Shown here: positions 16,898 to 25,416 of the stretch, piece by piece | Layout: every line of letters starts with the position of its first letter | Numbering within the stretch: position 1 is the first letter of the stretch | Source: ANME-2 cluster archaeon | Lineage (GTDB): Archaea > Halobacteriota > Methanosarcinia > Methanosarcinales > Methanocomedenaceae | Length of the DNA stretch: 48,887 nucleotides | Reading direction: 5' to 3' | Assembly (NCBI GenBank): GCA_014237145.1 | Contig: JAAXOC010000095.1 | Span: 1-48,887, forward strand | Translations under genes and position numbers: made by a program | The notes under the pieces: model-generated | The model's database searches: none | Seen by the model: only the letters and a program-made list of their open reading frames with translations | What the model was told of the DNA's origin: nothing

Positions 16898-17179
16898 TTG
16901 GCGACAATCTCTTTACTAAATCTACTATTACACACCCCGCACCCATCACACCCATCTGACACCCTGGTCGTACAGTGGATTGTATTCCAGGCCACGCCTC
17001 TGCTTTTCATTGACCAAGAGATACTTGAAAGAGGGTGGATTACTTTCGCAAAATACGCAGATAAGAAGCTGAGTTTTACTGATTGCTCAATAATCGAACT
17101 GATGAAAAAAAAGGGTATAGACCACCTAGCCAGTTTTGATGGTGGATTTGATGAAATCGTATCAAGGATAAGGTACTGA
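16898..17179 (+). pseudogene. PIN-domain C-terminal fragment
   Basis: The last 60 residues (LFIDQEILERGWITFAKYAD, KKLSFTDCSIIELMKKKGID and HLASFDGGFDEIV) are the C-terminal half of a PIN-domain ribonuclease, including the TDC and FD acidic positions. The N-terminal half with the first catalytic Asp (usually LDTS) is missing; the open frame there translates to low-complexity His/Pro sequence. It is a truncated VapC-like toxin, with no antitoxin in sight. Confidence 0.75.
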
Positions 17180-17240
17180 TACTGCCACTGCAATTGAGCA
17201 TTGTACCTCCTATGCCATACAATCCGGCAGTTGCTGATCC

Positions 17241-17861
17241 TCAATTTTTTTTCGGTATATCCTCACCCCTGACCACTCCCAGCATCTTCATCATCCGGTT
17301 CATGGTTTTGCGCATGGAACGCAGCCCCTCTTCATCCTCTGCCGCGCCTTCGGCCATCCTGTCCTGTGACCAGAAAGTGCCGCCCAGATTGGCACCGAAC
17401 GAACCACCGCCGACCGGTATCATCTCGCTGATTATATAGAAATGGTGGATGGACTGCAGTGCTATCTCCTGGCCGCCCACCCGGTCGCCGCCTACTGCCA
17501 GGGCCGCACCCACTTTGTTGCGCAGGATGTTGGGGTTCTTTGCAACCACAGCCCGGCAGCGGTCAAGCATGGTCCTGGTCCGGGCGCTCAGGTTGCCCTG
17601 GTACACGGGGGTGCCGATGATGATACCGTCGGCCCATTCCAGGCCGTCGTAGAACTCGGGCATGTCGTCTTTGTGGATGCAGCCGCTGCGCTCCCGGATG
17701 CAGTAGTCGCAGTGGATGCAGAAGTTGAGGTGTTTGCCTCGTGCTGAGAAGTAGCGGGTTTCCACATTGTATTTCTCCTCAAGGTATTTGAGGGCTTCAT
17801 TTACAATGTAATCGGTTGAGCCCTTCCTGGGGCTTCCTGAGACTCCGAAGATTTTTATCAT
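17241..17861 (-). CDS. Iron-sulfur flavoprotein (Isf family)
   Basis: This 206-residue flavodoxin-fold protein has an FMN phosphate loop (GVSGSPRKGSTDYIV) and a compact cysteine motif, Cys48-x2-Cys51-x2-Cys54-x6-Cys61, that binds a [4Fe-4S] cluster. Members from methanogens pass electrons from ferredoxin or NAD(P)H to oxygen species or other acceptors, protecting anaerobic cells. The FMN site continues in GTPVYQGNLSARTRTMLDRC. The C-terminal helix is Met/Arg rich. Its 5' end is duplicated at 16105-16239 in the same orientation, on the other side of hicBA and the PIN remnant. Confidence 0.88.
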   Translation of the reverse strand: MIKIFGVSGSPRKGSTDYIVNEALKYLEEKYNVETRYFSARGKHLNFCIHCDYCIRERSGCIHKDDMPEFYDGLEWADGIIIGTPVYQGNLSARTRTMLDRCRAVVAKNPNILRNKVGAALAVGGDRVGGQEIALQSIHHFYIISEMIPVGGGSFGANLGGTFWSQDRMAEGAAEDEEGLRSMRKTMNRMMKMLGVVRGEDIPKKN

Positions 17862-18386
17862 AGTATGACTCCCTGAAAACTGTGTGTTTTTATTTATGGG
17901 TATAGGGTTTATAAGTATTGATTGTGGGATGCTTTCTGAAGTTGTTTAGGAAACTTTATATTTAGAACCGATTTTCGTCAGCCGTTTATATTCCACAAAA
18001 AAACTACCATTTTCACATCAAAACAGATAGGACAGTAACGTTTTTTCATGTAATCTCGCTCTAGAATATGTTCCGTACATGGAACATAAAAATACGGTAG
18101 CATTAAATAAATCGTGACTTTGTGGAAGAACCGTTATGTGGCAGGAAGATTTAAACAATTTTACTACATTACCCAATATCACCATCATTAGTGGACATAA
18201 ATGATGAAATACCTTATTTGGTCACGTAATTTAGTACACGACCCAAAATACATAATCAAGGGTAACGATTAAAATAACGATACAATGAAGAAAAATCAAG
18301 AATATTTAAATCAAGTCTGGTAACGATATATCAGTTAACAAAAAAGAGAGATGAATAAATATTAAATTAAAAAGGTGGTATAAATA
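17862..18386. other. AT-rich intergenic region
   Basis: This region separates the divergent Isf and epimerase genes and should hold both promoters. It contains a 20-bp palindrome (18068-18087) and several GTAACGAT-type repeats near 18260-18330. I see no open frame worth calling. Confidence 0.5.
18068..18087. promoter_or_regulatory. Palindrome, possible operator
   Basis: ATGTTCC-GTACAT-GGAACAT has perfect 7-bp arms. It lies about 200 bp upstream of the Isf start and 300 bp upstream of the epimerase start. No cognate regulator is evident in the window. Confidence 0.35.
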
Positions 18387-19274
18387 ATGAATATTCTTGT
18401 TACAGGCGGCGCAGGTTTCATCGGCTCGCACATTGCCGGGTATTTCGCATCTGCCGGGCACAATGTGACCATTCTTGACAACCTCTCGACAGGCTACTCA
18501 CGCAACATCCCAAAGAGCAACAACACCACCTTCATCGAGGGTGATATCTGCGCCCAGGCTACAGTTACCAAAGCGGCGAAGGGTGCAGATTATGTGTTTC
18601 ACCATGCTGCGCTTGTCTCTGTACCGCTTAGCTGCCAGAAGCCTGCGGATGCATTTAACATCAACACCCTGGGCACGCTGAATGTACTGCAAGCTTCCCT
18701 TGATGCGGGTGCTATGAAGGTGATCATTGCCTCATCCGCTGCAGTCTACGGGAACAATCCAATCCTTCCTAAACGCGAGGATATGCTTCCAGAGCCTGCT
18801 TCACCGTATGCCATATCAAAGCTTGATTGTGAGTACCTGGCGCACATGTTCTACATTAACCACGGCCTTCGCACCACATGCTTGCGCTATTTCAATGTTT
18901 ATGGTCCGCGCCAGGATCCAAACTCGGCGTATGCGGCAGCCATCCCGATATTCCTTTCCCGCGCCCGGGCATGTGAAGACCTTTTGATATACGGTGATGG
19001 CGGGCAAACGCGGGACTTTGTGCATGTGCTGGATGTTGTGCGCGCAAATGTGGCTGCCATGGAACATGGGGATGGCGGGGTGTTCAATGTAGCTACTGGT
19101 ACTAGTGTTACAATCCGGGAGCTTGCTGAGATGATCGTGGATATCACCGGGACCAGGGTTGATATTGTGCATGAGGATAAGAGGGTAGGAGATGTGCGGG
19201 ATTCGAGGGCTGATGTGGGGAAGATCGCTGGATGGTGGAGAAGTGAGATCGAACTTTTAGAGGGGTTGAAATAA
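18387..19274 (+). CDS. NAD-dependent sugar-nucleotide epimerase/dehydratase (extended SDR)
   Basis: This belongs to the UDP-glucose/UDP-GlcNAc 4-epimerase-like extended SDR family. The Rossmann motif TGGAGFIGSH is at residues 6-15. The catalytic set is SSAAVYG (Ser near 117), Tyr141 and Lys145 in PYAISK. The substrate-binding RYFNVYGPRQDP motif and GDGGQTRDFVHVLDVVRA are typical of UDP-GlcNAc/UDP-Glc epimerases that supply sugars for glycoprotein glycans. At 295 residues the protein ends soon after SEIELLEGLK, about 10-15 residues shorter than many relatives, which could be natural. RBS aaggtgg precedes the ATG. It is convergent with VanZ. Confidence 0.9.
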   Translation: MNILVTGGAGFIGSHIAGYFASAGHNVTILDNLSTGYSRNIPKSNNTTFIEGDICAQATVTKAAKGADYVFHHAALVSVPLSCQKPADAFNINTLGTLNVLQASLDAGAMKVIIASSAAVYGNNPILPKREDMLPEPASPYAISKLDCEYLAHMFYINHGLRTTCLRYFNVYGPRQDPNSAYAAAIPIFLSRARACEDLLIYGDGGQTRDFVHVLDVVRANVAAMEHGDGGVFNVATGTSVTIRELAEMIVDITGTRVDIVHEDKRVGDVRDSRADVGKIAGWWRSEIELLEGLK

Positions 19275-19289
19275 ATATTGGTGATGAGG

Positions 19290-19802
19290 TTACAGTGTTT
19301 TACCTCTGTGAATCCACACACCAATATTTTTTTGGATATATATCAAAACTGGCATCATGATCACTGAAAAAACAAGACCTGCAGTGTCTGCCACAAGGTC
19401 AGCCTTAGATGCTGACCTACCCGGCACATAGGACTGATGCATCTCATCAGTTATTGCATATAATACACCTATTAATAAAACTAATATTACAGTATATTTT
19501 CGTAAAAAAGGATTTCCTGAAAAATGCATTGTCAGGTAAATCACAATACCAAATCCTGTGTATAAAATAAAATGCATTGATTTGTCATAGTTTGAATAAG
19601 CAAAAACCGAAATTTTCGTGATGACACCTAATCCGAATCTTTCAAAAAATGAGAAAATTTTCAATATATACTGTTTCTCAATAAAACCCATATGTGTGGA
19701 TATATCATTGAGTGATGAGAGATAGAATATAAATACAGCATATATAATACTTAATACCAGGAAAAACTTAAAAATATTTATAAGCCGCAAATCTCTTGCC
19801 AT
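19290..19802 (-). CDS. VanZ-like membrane protein
   Basis: This 170-residue protein has four to five hydrophobic helices. The two VanZ signature blocks are present: NYDKSMHFILYTGFG (DKxxHFxxY) and AITDEMHQSYVPGRSASKAD followed by DLVADTAG. VanZ-like proteins are small membrane proteins of uncertain activity, often near polysaccharide or surface-layer genes, as here. It follows the interrupted uppP gene on the same strand. The start ATG at 19802 begins MARDLRLINIFKFF. Confidence 0.9.
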   Translation of the reverse strand: MARDLRLINIFKFFLVLSIIYAVFIFYLSSLNDISTHMGFIEKQYILKIFSFFERFGLGVITKISVFAYSNYDKSMHFILYTGFGIVIYLTMHFSGNPFLRKYTVILVLLIGVLYAITDEMHQSYVPGRSASKADLVADTAGLVFSVIMMPVLIYIQKNIGVWIHRGKTL

Positions 19803-19876
19803 TGATATAAATACACTATTGGTAGGTTAAAACATTTTGCAATGTTTTAAGGATATTTTTTGTCAAACATTTCAGA

Positions 19877-20647
19877 TCATATTACATAATACCCGGCAGT
19901 CAGGATTAAGGTCAGAAGTCCCAGGGATATGCAAAAAATGGAAAAATCCACTCTGTCTGCAAATTTTAATAAAAAATCCATCATGATATATCCGACTAAC
20001 AGTGATGATACCAACATCGCCAGCCCATGAACAGGATCAAATTTGAGGATCGTACCAACATCCAGGGCAACTGCACCCAGCACAACTGGAACACTTATCA
20101 GGAATGAGATTACCAGTGCTGTCTTTTGTTCAACATTTCGAAGAAGTAATGTGGTCATGGTCACACCTGAGCGGGAAATGCCTGGTAGAATGGCAAACCC
20201 CTGTACCAGTCCAAGTACTATCATATCAGGAAGGGTAACTTAATCAATTGTTTTATGTCCTGATTGTTTATTCAGGCCCAGGATGATTCCGGTGAGGATT
20301 AGCATTACACCTATCAGGACTGTGGCGGCAGTACCACCTGAAAAGGTGCTTTTTAGTATAAAATATAGCGGCAGACCGGTAAGTCCTGTACATGCGGTAC
20401 TGACCACTATGATCCTGGTTAGTTCACGGTCGGCGCCGGATAATATTGATCTGAACTCCTCCTTGAATTTTATTATTACTGCAAGGGATGTCCCCACATG
20501 CAGGAATATGGCTACTGATATTGCTTCATCTACATTCATTTTAAAAGCGTTGAGCAGGATTAGCATGGACTGCCCTTCGCTGCTTATGGGCAGCCATTCA
20601 AAGATGCCCTGGATGATTCCTAATATTATTGCCTGAATGATATCCAT
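19877..20647 (-). pseudogene. uppP: Undecaprenyl-diphosphatase (UppP/BacA), in-frame stop
   Basis: A single frame of 257 codons encodes UppP, which dephosphorylates polyprenyl diphosphate to recycle the glycan carrier lipid. It is split by TAA at 20240-20242, with no frame change across the stop. The N-terminal half has the active-site block GIFEWLPISSEGQSML; the C-terminal half has the second block LPGISRSGVTMTTLLLRN. About eight membrane helices are expected in total. The stop falls in a variable cytoplasmic loop (SGHKTID-stop-VTLPD). The second half has an internal ATG at 20224, so two half-proteins could be made, but the simplest reading is a nonsense mutation. The length and all motifs are otherwise normal. 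Confidence 0.88.
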
Positions 20648-20959
20648 ATGTCACCTGCTGTTTTCATTTTATTCTGATTACTTAATTATTTTCCATATTA
20701 TATGAGATGTATTGATAGGAGCTGCTGGTATTTTGTTTTGATTTGTGGAATTTACAGGTAAAGTTATGATTAAAACTATAATAGCAAATATTTATTGTAT
20801 GAATGCGGGAAGCTGTTTATAATTTTATAAAAGCACGGTTTTTAAATAATATAGAAAAGTGATAATGATGAGTATAACAATTATAATAAATTTTAAAGTT
20901 AATGGAAAAATTTAAGTACTTGACATTTAATGTATTATATAATTAGAGGTGATATAAAA
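20648..20959. other. AT-rich intergenic region
   Basis: This is a divergent spacer between uppP and the small Cys-rich gene, strongly AT-rich with TATA-like stretches (for example 20930-20944). There is no supported coding or RNA feature. Confidence 0.5.
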
Positions 20960-21097
20960 ATGCAATTTAAAATTGTTGAATGTGATTATTGCCACAAAGA
21001 AATGATTATTCGTGAGGAATATGTTAGGCAACCGATGTTCTGTACGATAGGTTGCATGGATAAAAGTGAAAAGAATCAAAGTATCATTATACTATAG
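20960..21097 (+). CDS. 45-residue zinc-finger-like protein
   Basis: MQFKIVECDYCHKEMIIREE then YVRQPMFCTIGCMDKSEKN is a tiny two-knuckle zinc ribbon with Cys8, Cys11, Cys28 and Cys32. The ribosome binding site agaggtgat lies about 8 bp upstream and a TATA-like attatataatt upstream of that. It ends 13 bp before the following PEF-CTERM gene, whose RBS (aggaggttatgaggt) begins at its stop codon, so they form one operon. It may be a MYM-type or TRASH-like metal-binding peptide; the function is unknown. Confidence 0.68.
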   Translation: MQFKIVECDYCHKEMIIREEYVRQPMFCTIGCMDKSEKNQSIIIL

Positions 21098-21110
21098 GAG
21101 GTTATGAGGT

Positions 21111-21698
21111 ATGTTAAATTTACGAAATAATATAATAATGAAAGGGGCAATATTAACAATATTTTTATTGATTACTGGTGTTTTTGTTGCAGCTGCTACA
21201 GTAGATGATCAATTAGAAGCAAGTTGGACAGGCAATGGAATTGAAGCCAAAGCATGGAATTTAATGGATGAAAAATATTATCAAATCAGATATTATCAAC
21301 CAGGTACTTTACCTGTTGTTTCAGAATCTGATTTGTGGAGTGATGAAACTGATGCAAACAATGATGGCCTAATGGGACCTTATAATGAAAGTAGTAATCT
21401 AGATGGATTTCATACAAATCCTAAATTTTTAAGTGGAGTTGGTGAACCTACCAAATCTGATCCACATATAGAAAATTTAACAAATCCTGGTGTAAATGGA
21501 TGGCATTTTGGTGAAGAATGGACAATTGTATTAATGAAAGGTGGTAGCTCTAATAGTGATCCATTTACATTCGCGAATTCATTGCGAGTTAATTGTCATG
21601 CAGTTCCCATCCCAGAATTCTCCACAATTGCCCTGCCAATAGCTGCAATTATAGGGATAATGTTCATGTTGCAAAGTAGAAGAAGAAAAGAGGATTGA
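21111..21698 (+). CDS. PEF-CTERM surface protein
   Basis: This 195-residue exported protein has an N-terminal signal segment (residues about 10-27, GAILTIFLLITGVFVAAAT), an Asp/Asn-rich extracellular domain and a C-terminal sorting signal: IPEFSTIALPIAAIIGIMF followed by a basic tail RRRKED. PEF-CTERM is recognised by an archaeosortase, which cleaves it and probably links the protein to membrane lipid. The middle domain (about 30-165) has no motif I recognise; repeated DxNxDG-like acidic turns (SDETDANNDGLMGPYNESSN) suggest calcium binding. Its operon partner is the small zinc protein. Confidence 0.82.
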   Translation: MLNLRNNIIMKGAILTIFLLITGVFVAAATVDDQLEASWTGNGIEAKAWNLMDEKYYQIRYYQPGTLPVVSESDLWSDETDANNDGLMGPYNESSNLDGFHTNPKFLSGVGEPTKSDPHIENLTNPGVNGWHFGEEWTIVLMKGGSSNSDPFTFANSLRVNCHAVPIPEFSTIALPIAAIIGIMFMLQSRRRKED

Positions 21699-21985
21699 AT
21701 AATTCTCTTACTTCATTTTTTTTGGCTGTCACTTTGTCACTTTCAATTCGTTGCAGTTTAGTTTGTTGATTTTTTACAATCGACACAAAACACTCATATC
21801 ATCTAACGCTCCAATTTTGAAAAAATGGACAGTTATATCAGCATAAGTTGATTTCTGTAAACACACAACACCCCAGCCTCATTTAACTCAATTCTCTTAA
21901 ACCCGATTTACCACAAAAGTTAAACCCCTGAAAATCCAATATATAACATAAAAAATTTTAAAAAAACAAGGGGATACCTAACACT

Positions 21986-22975
21986 TTGCAGATTTTCGAC
22001 ACACTGAGTCAACCCATCTACCAGCAGTTCATCACAATCGAAATACTGTGCGTACTCTTGCTTCCACTATTCGGCGTTGCCATTTCAGTGCCCTACTTCA
22101 TAAGAAAACTCACAGAAAAAGGCATGGTAGTCAAGGACTACTACAAACCCGGCAAAAATATGGTGCCCACTGGCGGCGGGATAGCCATCCTCCTCGTAGC
22201 CATGCTTGCCCTGTCACTCAACTCCCTGTTTTTCGAGTTCACACCTACGAATTATGTGGCGCTTATTGTGATCTCCATGTTTGGCCTGTTCGGTGTGCTG
22301 GACGATATGATCGACATTGGCCGTACATCAAAGCTCCTATTAATGTATTATTGCTCCTACCCCCTGATTCAATATGCAACCCACACAGCCATTATATTCC
22401 CGGCTATCGGGTCAGTGGAACTGGGAATATTCTATCTTCAATTTATTGTGCCCACGTATGTCCTGGTTGCTTCAAACCTGGTGAACATGCATTCAGGATA
22501 TAATGGTATGGCCTCCGGTCTGTCGACTATTGTCCTGATCTCATTGATCATCAAGAGCTTTATGGTTGAGAATGTGGAGAATATTTTTTCAGTGGTTAGC
22601 ATTACCGGCGCAACCCTGGGCTTTTATCTATATGAACGATATCCTTCCAGGATATTCTGGGGCAATATAGGTTCGTTGACCGTGGGCTCGGCCATTGGGG
22701 TTATTATTGTGATCCAAGGTTTTATTGTGAGCGGCTTTATCATGCTGATCCCCCATACTGTCAATTTCCTGATGTATGTGTACTGGAGGGTGAGGAAATA
22801 TCCAGTTGCGAAGTTTGGTAGGCCCAGGGCAGATGGAAGCCTTGAGGTGCCCAATGCTTTAACGCTTAAGTGGGTATTGCCGTATTATATGAGGGTTACT
22901 GAGAAGCAGGGCACATGGGCTATGTTTGTTGTGACAGGGGTGTTTTGTACGATAGGGATATTTGTACCGTGGTGA
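21986..22975 (+). CDS. Glycosyltransferase family 4: dolichyl-phosphate GlcNAc-1-P transferase-like
   Basis: This 329-residue polytopic membrane enzyme of the MraY/WecA/GPT superfamily transfers a sugar-1-phosphate from a UDP-sugar to a polyprenyl phosphate, the first step of lipid-linked oligosaccharide assembly. The signatures are GKNMVPTGGGIAILL (substrate loop), GLFGVLDDMIDIG (the DD-x-x-D metal-binding block), NLVNMHSGYNGMASGL (NxxN...GxNG) and a cytoplasmic loop ending GRPRADGSLEVPNALTLKW with the late acidic/His-type substrate region. About ten helices are visible. Translation starts at TTG 21986 with aggggat upstream. The archaeal counterpart is AglH-like; the exact sugar is not determined. 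Both flanking genes are PEF-CTERM proteins, the likely glycosylation targets. Confidence 0.9.
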   Translation: MQIFDTLSQPIYQQFITIEILCVLLLPLFGVAISVPYFIRKLTEKGMVVKDYYKPGKNMVPTGGGIAILLVAMLALSLNSLFFEFTPTNYVALIVISMFGLFGVLDDMIDIGRTSKLLLMYYCSYPLIQYATHTAIIFPAIGSVELGIFYLQFIVPTYVLVASNLVNMHSGYNGMASGLSTIVLISLIIKSFMVENVENIFSVVSITGATLGFYLYERYPSRIFWGNIGSLTVGSAIGVIIVIQGFIVSGFIMLIPHTVNFLMYVYWRVRKYPVAKFGRPRADGSLEVPNALTLKWVLPYYMRVTEKQGTWAMFVVTGVFCTIGIFVPW

Positions 22976-23181
22976 ATCTATTTAGATTGATGGGGACATT
23001 TGGTGTTTTTCCGACTGGATTGATTTGTGTTTGGATTCCTTGGCACTTCAGAAATACGACTGGTCATGATGATTATGAGCATCAGTTATAAGATTTTTCA
23101 GAAGAGTTAAATACTTCATTATTTATAATATTATTAATCTTCTTTTAAATTTCGAATTAAAGTGGATAGGAAGAAAAATAA

Positions 23182-23688
23182 ATGAATAAATTAATGATAG
23201 GTGCCCTGCTAATTTTTGGTTTAGTAGGGATGATTGGGGCGGAGGCGGCTGGATCGGTAAATCCAAGTTTGTCTGTAATTGGTGATCCCATCATAATTAA
23301 TATAGGAGAAACAAATACTCAACCTGTTACTTTGACATTGACCGGGGATGCTACAAATCAAAACATTACGAAAATTAAAATTTTAAACGTACCAACTGAA
23401 ATTAGTACATCAATTGACGGAAACCTTGGTACAGAACTAACAGACAAATGGGGTAATTCCAAAACTTGGACTATTTCTTATACAAATGTTAATGCTGTAA
23501 ATGGAAAATATGTTGTTACCTATGAAGCACACTATGAATTTGATGGAGTCGACAGTTCAATAGAAACGCAAGAGGCGACAATTCAAACAGGTATTAACGC
23601 AATTCCAGAATTCCCCACAATTGCCCTGCCAGTAGCTGTAGTACTTGGATTGATGTTCATTCTTAGTTCAAGGAAAAAGAAAGAATAA
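23182..23688 (+). CDS. PEF-CTERM surface protein
   Basis: This 168-residue protein has a signal peptide (MNKLMIGALLIFGLVGMIGA), a beta-rich domain with Thr/Asn repeats resembling an Ig-like fold (PVTLTLTGDATNQNITKIKI) and several N-glycosylation sequons. It ends in IPEFPTIALPVAVVLGLMFI and a basic tail SSRKKKE. The sorting signal is nearly identical to that of the protein at 21111-21698, although the ectodomains are unrelated. It is probably archaeosortase-processed. Confidence 0.82.
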   Translation: MNKLMIGALLIFGLVGMIGAEAAGSVNPSLSVIGDPIIINIGETNTQPVTLTLTGDATNQNITKIKILNVPTEISTSIDGNLGTELTDKWGNSKTWTISYTNVNAVNGKYVVTYEAHYEFDGVDSSIETQEATIQTGINAIPEFPTIALPVAVVLGLMFILSSRKKKE

Positions 23689-23785
23689 ACTAAATAAATT
23701 TACGGTGATAATTGAACCAAACATACTTTCAAAGATAACTGAAAATCGCCCTGTTTTTTGATAAAACCCGCATCCTACGCCTTGG

Positions 23786-24313
23786 TCACACATTCAGGCT
23801 CTTAGTCCCGTCTTCGATTGCATACTCATCCACTTTGTAATGCCGGCTTTTGCATGTCTGCACCAAAAATGAGGTGAGCCGGGCAGCATCCACGCCCTGG
23901 AAGTCCAGTCCGGCCTCTGCCGTATGCCCCGACTCTGACAGTTCTAAGAACTCACCCCTGTTCATGGGCTTTCCTTTCAGGAAAGGACAGACACAGTGCA
24001 CTTCCTTTGGGCGCATTTCAAGTGTGTGCCTCTTGCCTGTATGGTCTTTATACCGTACAGTCGCCGCAATCTCTTCTCTGTGAATACAGCCCAGGGGTTT
24101 CAGGATAAACTCGGCAGTGCGGGGAACGGTGGGGTTTATATAACCCAGGTTCTGGATTGTATTGCCATCAAGCTTGAAAAGAGACTCACTGTAATCCAGT
24201 ATTACATCCACGTCAACGATCAGGAATTCACTATTATTGATAACCCTGATACCGAACCTGACATTGTTGTCTGGAAGAACCTCATAGCCACGTTTAATTT
24301 CAATCTCAGGCAT
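23786..24313 (-). CDS. Conserved archaeal protein of unknown function, likely C-terminally short
   Basis: This 175-residue protein begins with a beta-sandwich-like domain (VLPDNNVRFGIRVINNSEFL, DVDVILDYSESLFKLDG, NLGYINPTVPRTAEFILKPL). A Cys-containing segment (KEVHCVCPFLKG) follows, then SFLVQTCKSRHYKVDEYAIE. From memory of similar proteins in methanosarcinal genomes, the last part usually continues for another 60-80 residues, so this copy may be truncated at SLNV-stop; the downstream 100 bp does not supply the missing part. The N-terminal domain resembles extension domains of archaeal TPR or regulatory proteins. No enzyme motif is visible. Confidence 0.65.
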   Translation of the reverse strand: MPEIEIKRGYEVLPDNNVRFGIRVINNSEFLIVDVDVILDYSESLFKLDGNTIQNLGYINPTVPRTAEFILKPLGCIHREEIAATVRYKDHTGKRHTLEMRPKEVHCVCPFLKGKPMNRGEFLELSESGHTAEAGLDFQGVDAARLTSFLVQTCKSRHYKVDEYAIEDGTKSLNV

Positions 24314-24504
24314 TTTCTTTTTTCACCGAAGATACTTATCAGAGATTTGGAGATATGACCTACTGTTAATTTCTTAATACTCTTTAAGTTTTTCATTGTA
24401 TTTTTGCCTTTTCAATTGAACCACAGCCTTGATCTAAATTATAACCCGCAACACCAATATTCTATAAGCACAGTAAGACCATCACTACCTTCCGAGGTTT
24501 ACCT

Positions 24505-25017
24505 ATGACAATGCTCTCAAAACAAGAACTTACAGCAGCACTTAACACTAAACCGCCCCTGGTGGAACAAATGATAGACCCCGCCGTCCAGACCCAGCCC
24601 AACGGTGTTGAAATGACCCTGCAAAGTGTCCTCAGCCTGCAAGGCCCGGGCTCGGTAGCCTTTGACAACAGCGAGCGGCAGTTGCCGGATACAGAACCTC
24701 TGGAATTCGACGGCGACGGTTGGCTGCACCTTGAACTTGGCATATACAAGATCATCTACAACGAAGTAGTGAACATACCCGATGGCCTGGCCGCCATTGC
24801 CAGGGCCCGCTCAAGCCTGCTACGCTGCGGTGTAGCGCTTGAGACAGCTGTGTGGGATGCGGGTTACAGCGGGCGCAGTGAGAGTCTGCTTGTGGTGCAC
24901 AACCCTGCGGGTTTCAGGCTAAAGCGAAATGCCAGGGTCGTACAGCTGATCTTTTTCAGGCTTAGTAGTGATGTCAGCGAAGGCTACAGCGGCATATACC
25001 AGAATGAAAACAAATAA
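24505..25017 (+). CDS. dut: dUTP diphosphatase / dCTP-deaminase-like nucleotidohydrolase
   Basis: This 170-residue trimeric dUTPase-superfamily enzyme hydrolyses dUTP to dUMP and diphosphate, keeping uracil out of DNA. The conserved motifs are AIARARSSLLRCGVALET (uracil/phosphate-binding loop with Arg-Ser-Ser) and AVWDAGYSGRSESLLVVHNP (catalytic Asp and Gly-Tyr block). The archaeal dUTPase group of this length has the same layout and lacks the deaminase Glu context of dCTP deaminase. The first Met (24505) starts MTMLSKQELTAALNTKP; the second Met two codons later is an alternative. Confidence 0.88.
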   Translation: MTMLSKQELTAALNTKPPLVEQMIDPAVQTQPNGVEMTLQSVLSLQGPGSVAFDNSERQLPDTEPLEFDGDGWLHLELGIYKIIYNEVVNIPDGLAAIARARSSLLRCGVALETAVWDAGYSGRSESLLVVHNPAGFRLKRNARVVQLIFFRLSSDVSEGYSGIYQNENK

Positions 25018-25031
25018 GATGGCAGGTCCGG

Positions 25032-25253
25032 TCACGACCGCCTTCGAATAACCAGCCCTGCCGTGACCAACATCAAGAAACAAAACACAACACCAGATGA
25101 GGGCGAGCCGTATTCAGGGATATCCCCAGGTCCGCTGCTACCAGATGTCTTGCTACCCAGCGGGTATTCTGTCTGGATAATATCATAAATAATTTCCTTG
25201 CGGTTCCCACAAGAATTCACTTTCCAGTCAACTTCGGGAGCCAGGTTCGCAGA
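25032..25253 (-). pseudogene. C-terminal fragment of a sorted surface protein
   Basis: The frame reads PSANLAPEVDWKVNSCGNRK then EIIYDIIQTEYPLG and ends GDIPEYGSPSSGVVFCFLML plus VTAGLVIRRRS. The end looks like a C-terminal sorting signal: a PEY/PEF-like motif, one hydrophobic helix and an Arg-rich tail. An in-frame TAA lies just upstream, and no ATG is available except an internal GTG, so the N-terminal part has been lost. It is convergent with dut. Confidence 0.5.
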
Positions 25254-25320
25254 GGGTTGTTATTTGACTATGCATCCCTCTACATTTTTTTAAATTGCCC
25301 ATGAAAATAATAAAAAATCT

Positions 25321-25416
25321 CTACAATTGCTTCAATCTTTCAACGATCCGGCGCTTCTTATCAATAGCTGCCAGGGCAGCATTATCAATCCTGTTACACA
25401 TTTGTTTAAAGTCCAT
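25321..25416 (-). CDS. Possible 31-residue helical peptide
   Basis: The ATG at 25414-25416 overlaps the last codons of the AIR-synthase-like gene. It encodes MDFKQMCNRIDNAALAAIDK then KRRIVERLKQL, a well-formed amphipathic helix. It may be a real coupled micro-gene or the stub of a truncated one; the overlap with the upstream stop supports coupling. Support is modest because of its size. Confidence 0.35.
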   Translation of the reverse strand: MDFKQMCNRIDNAALAAIDKKRRIVERLKQL

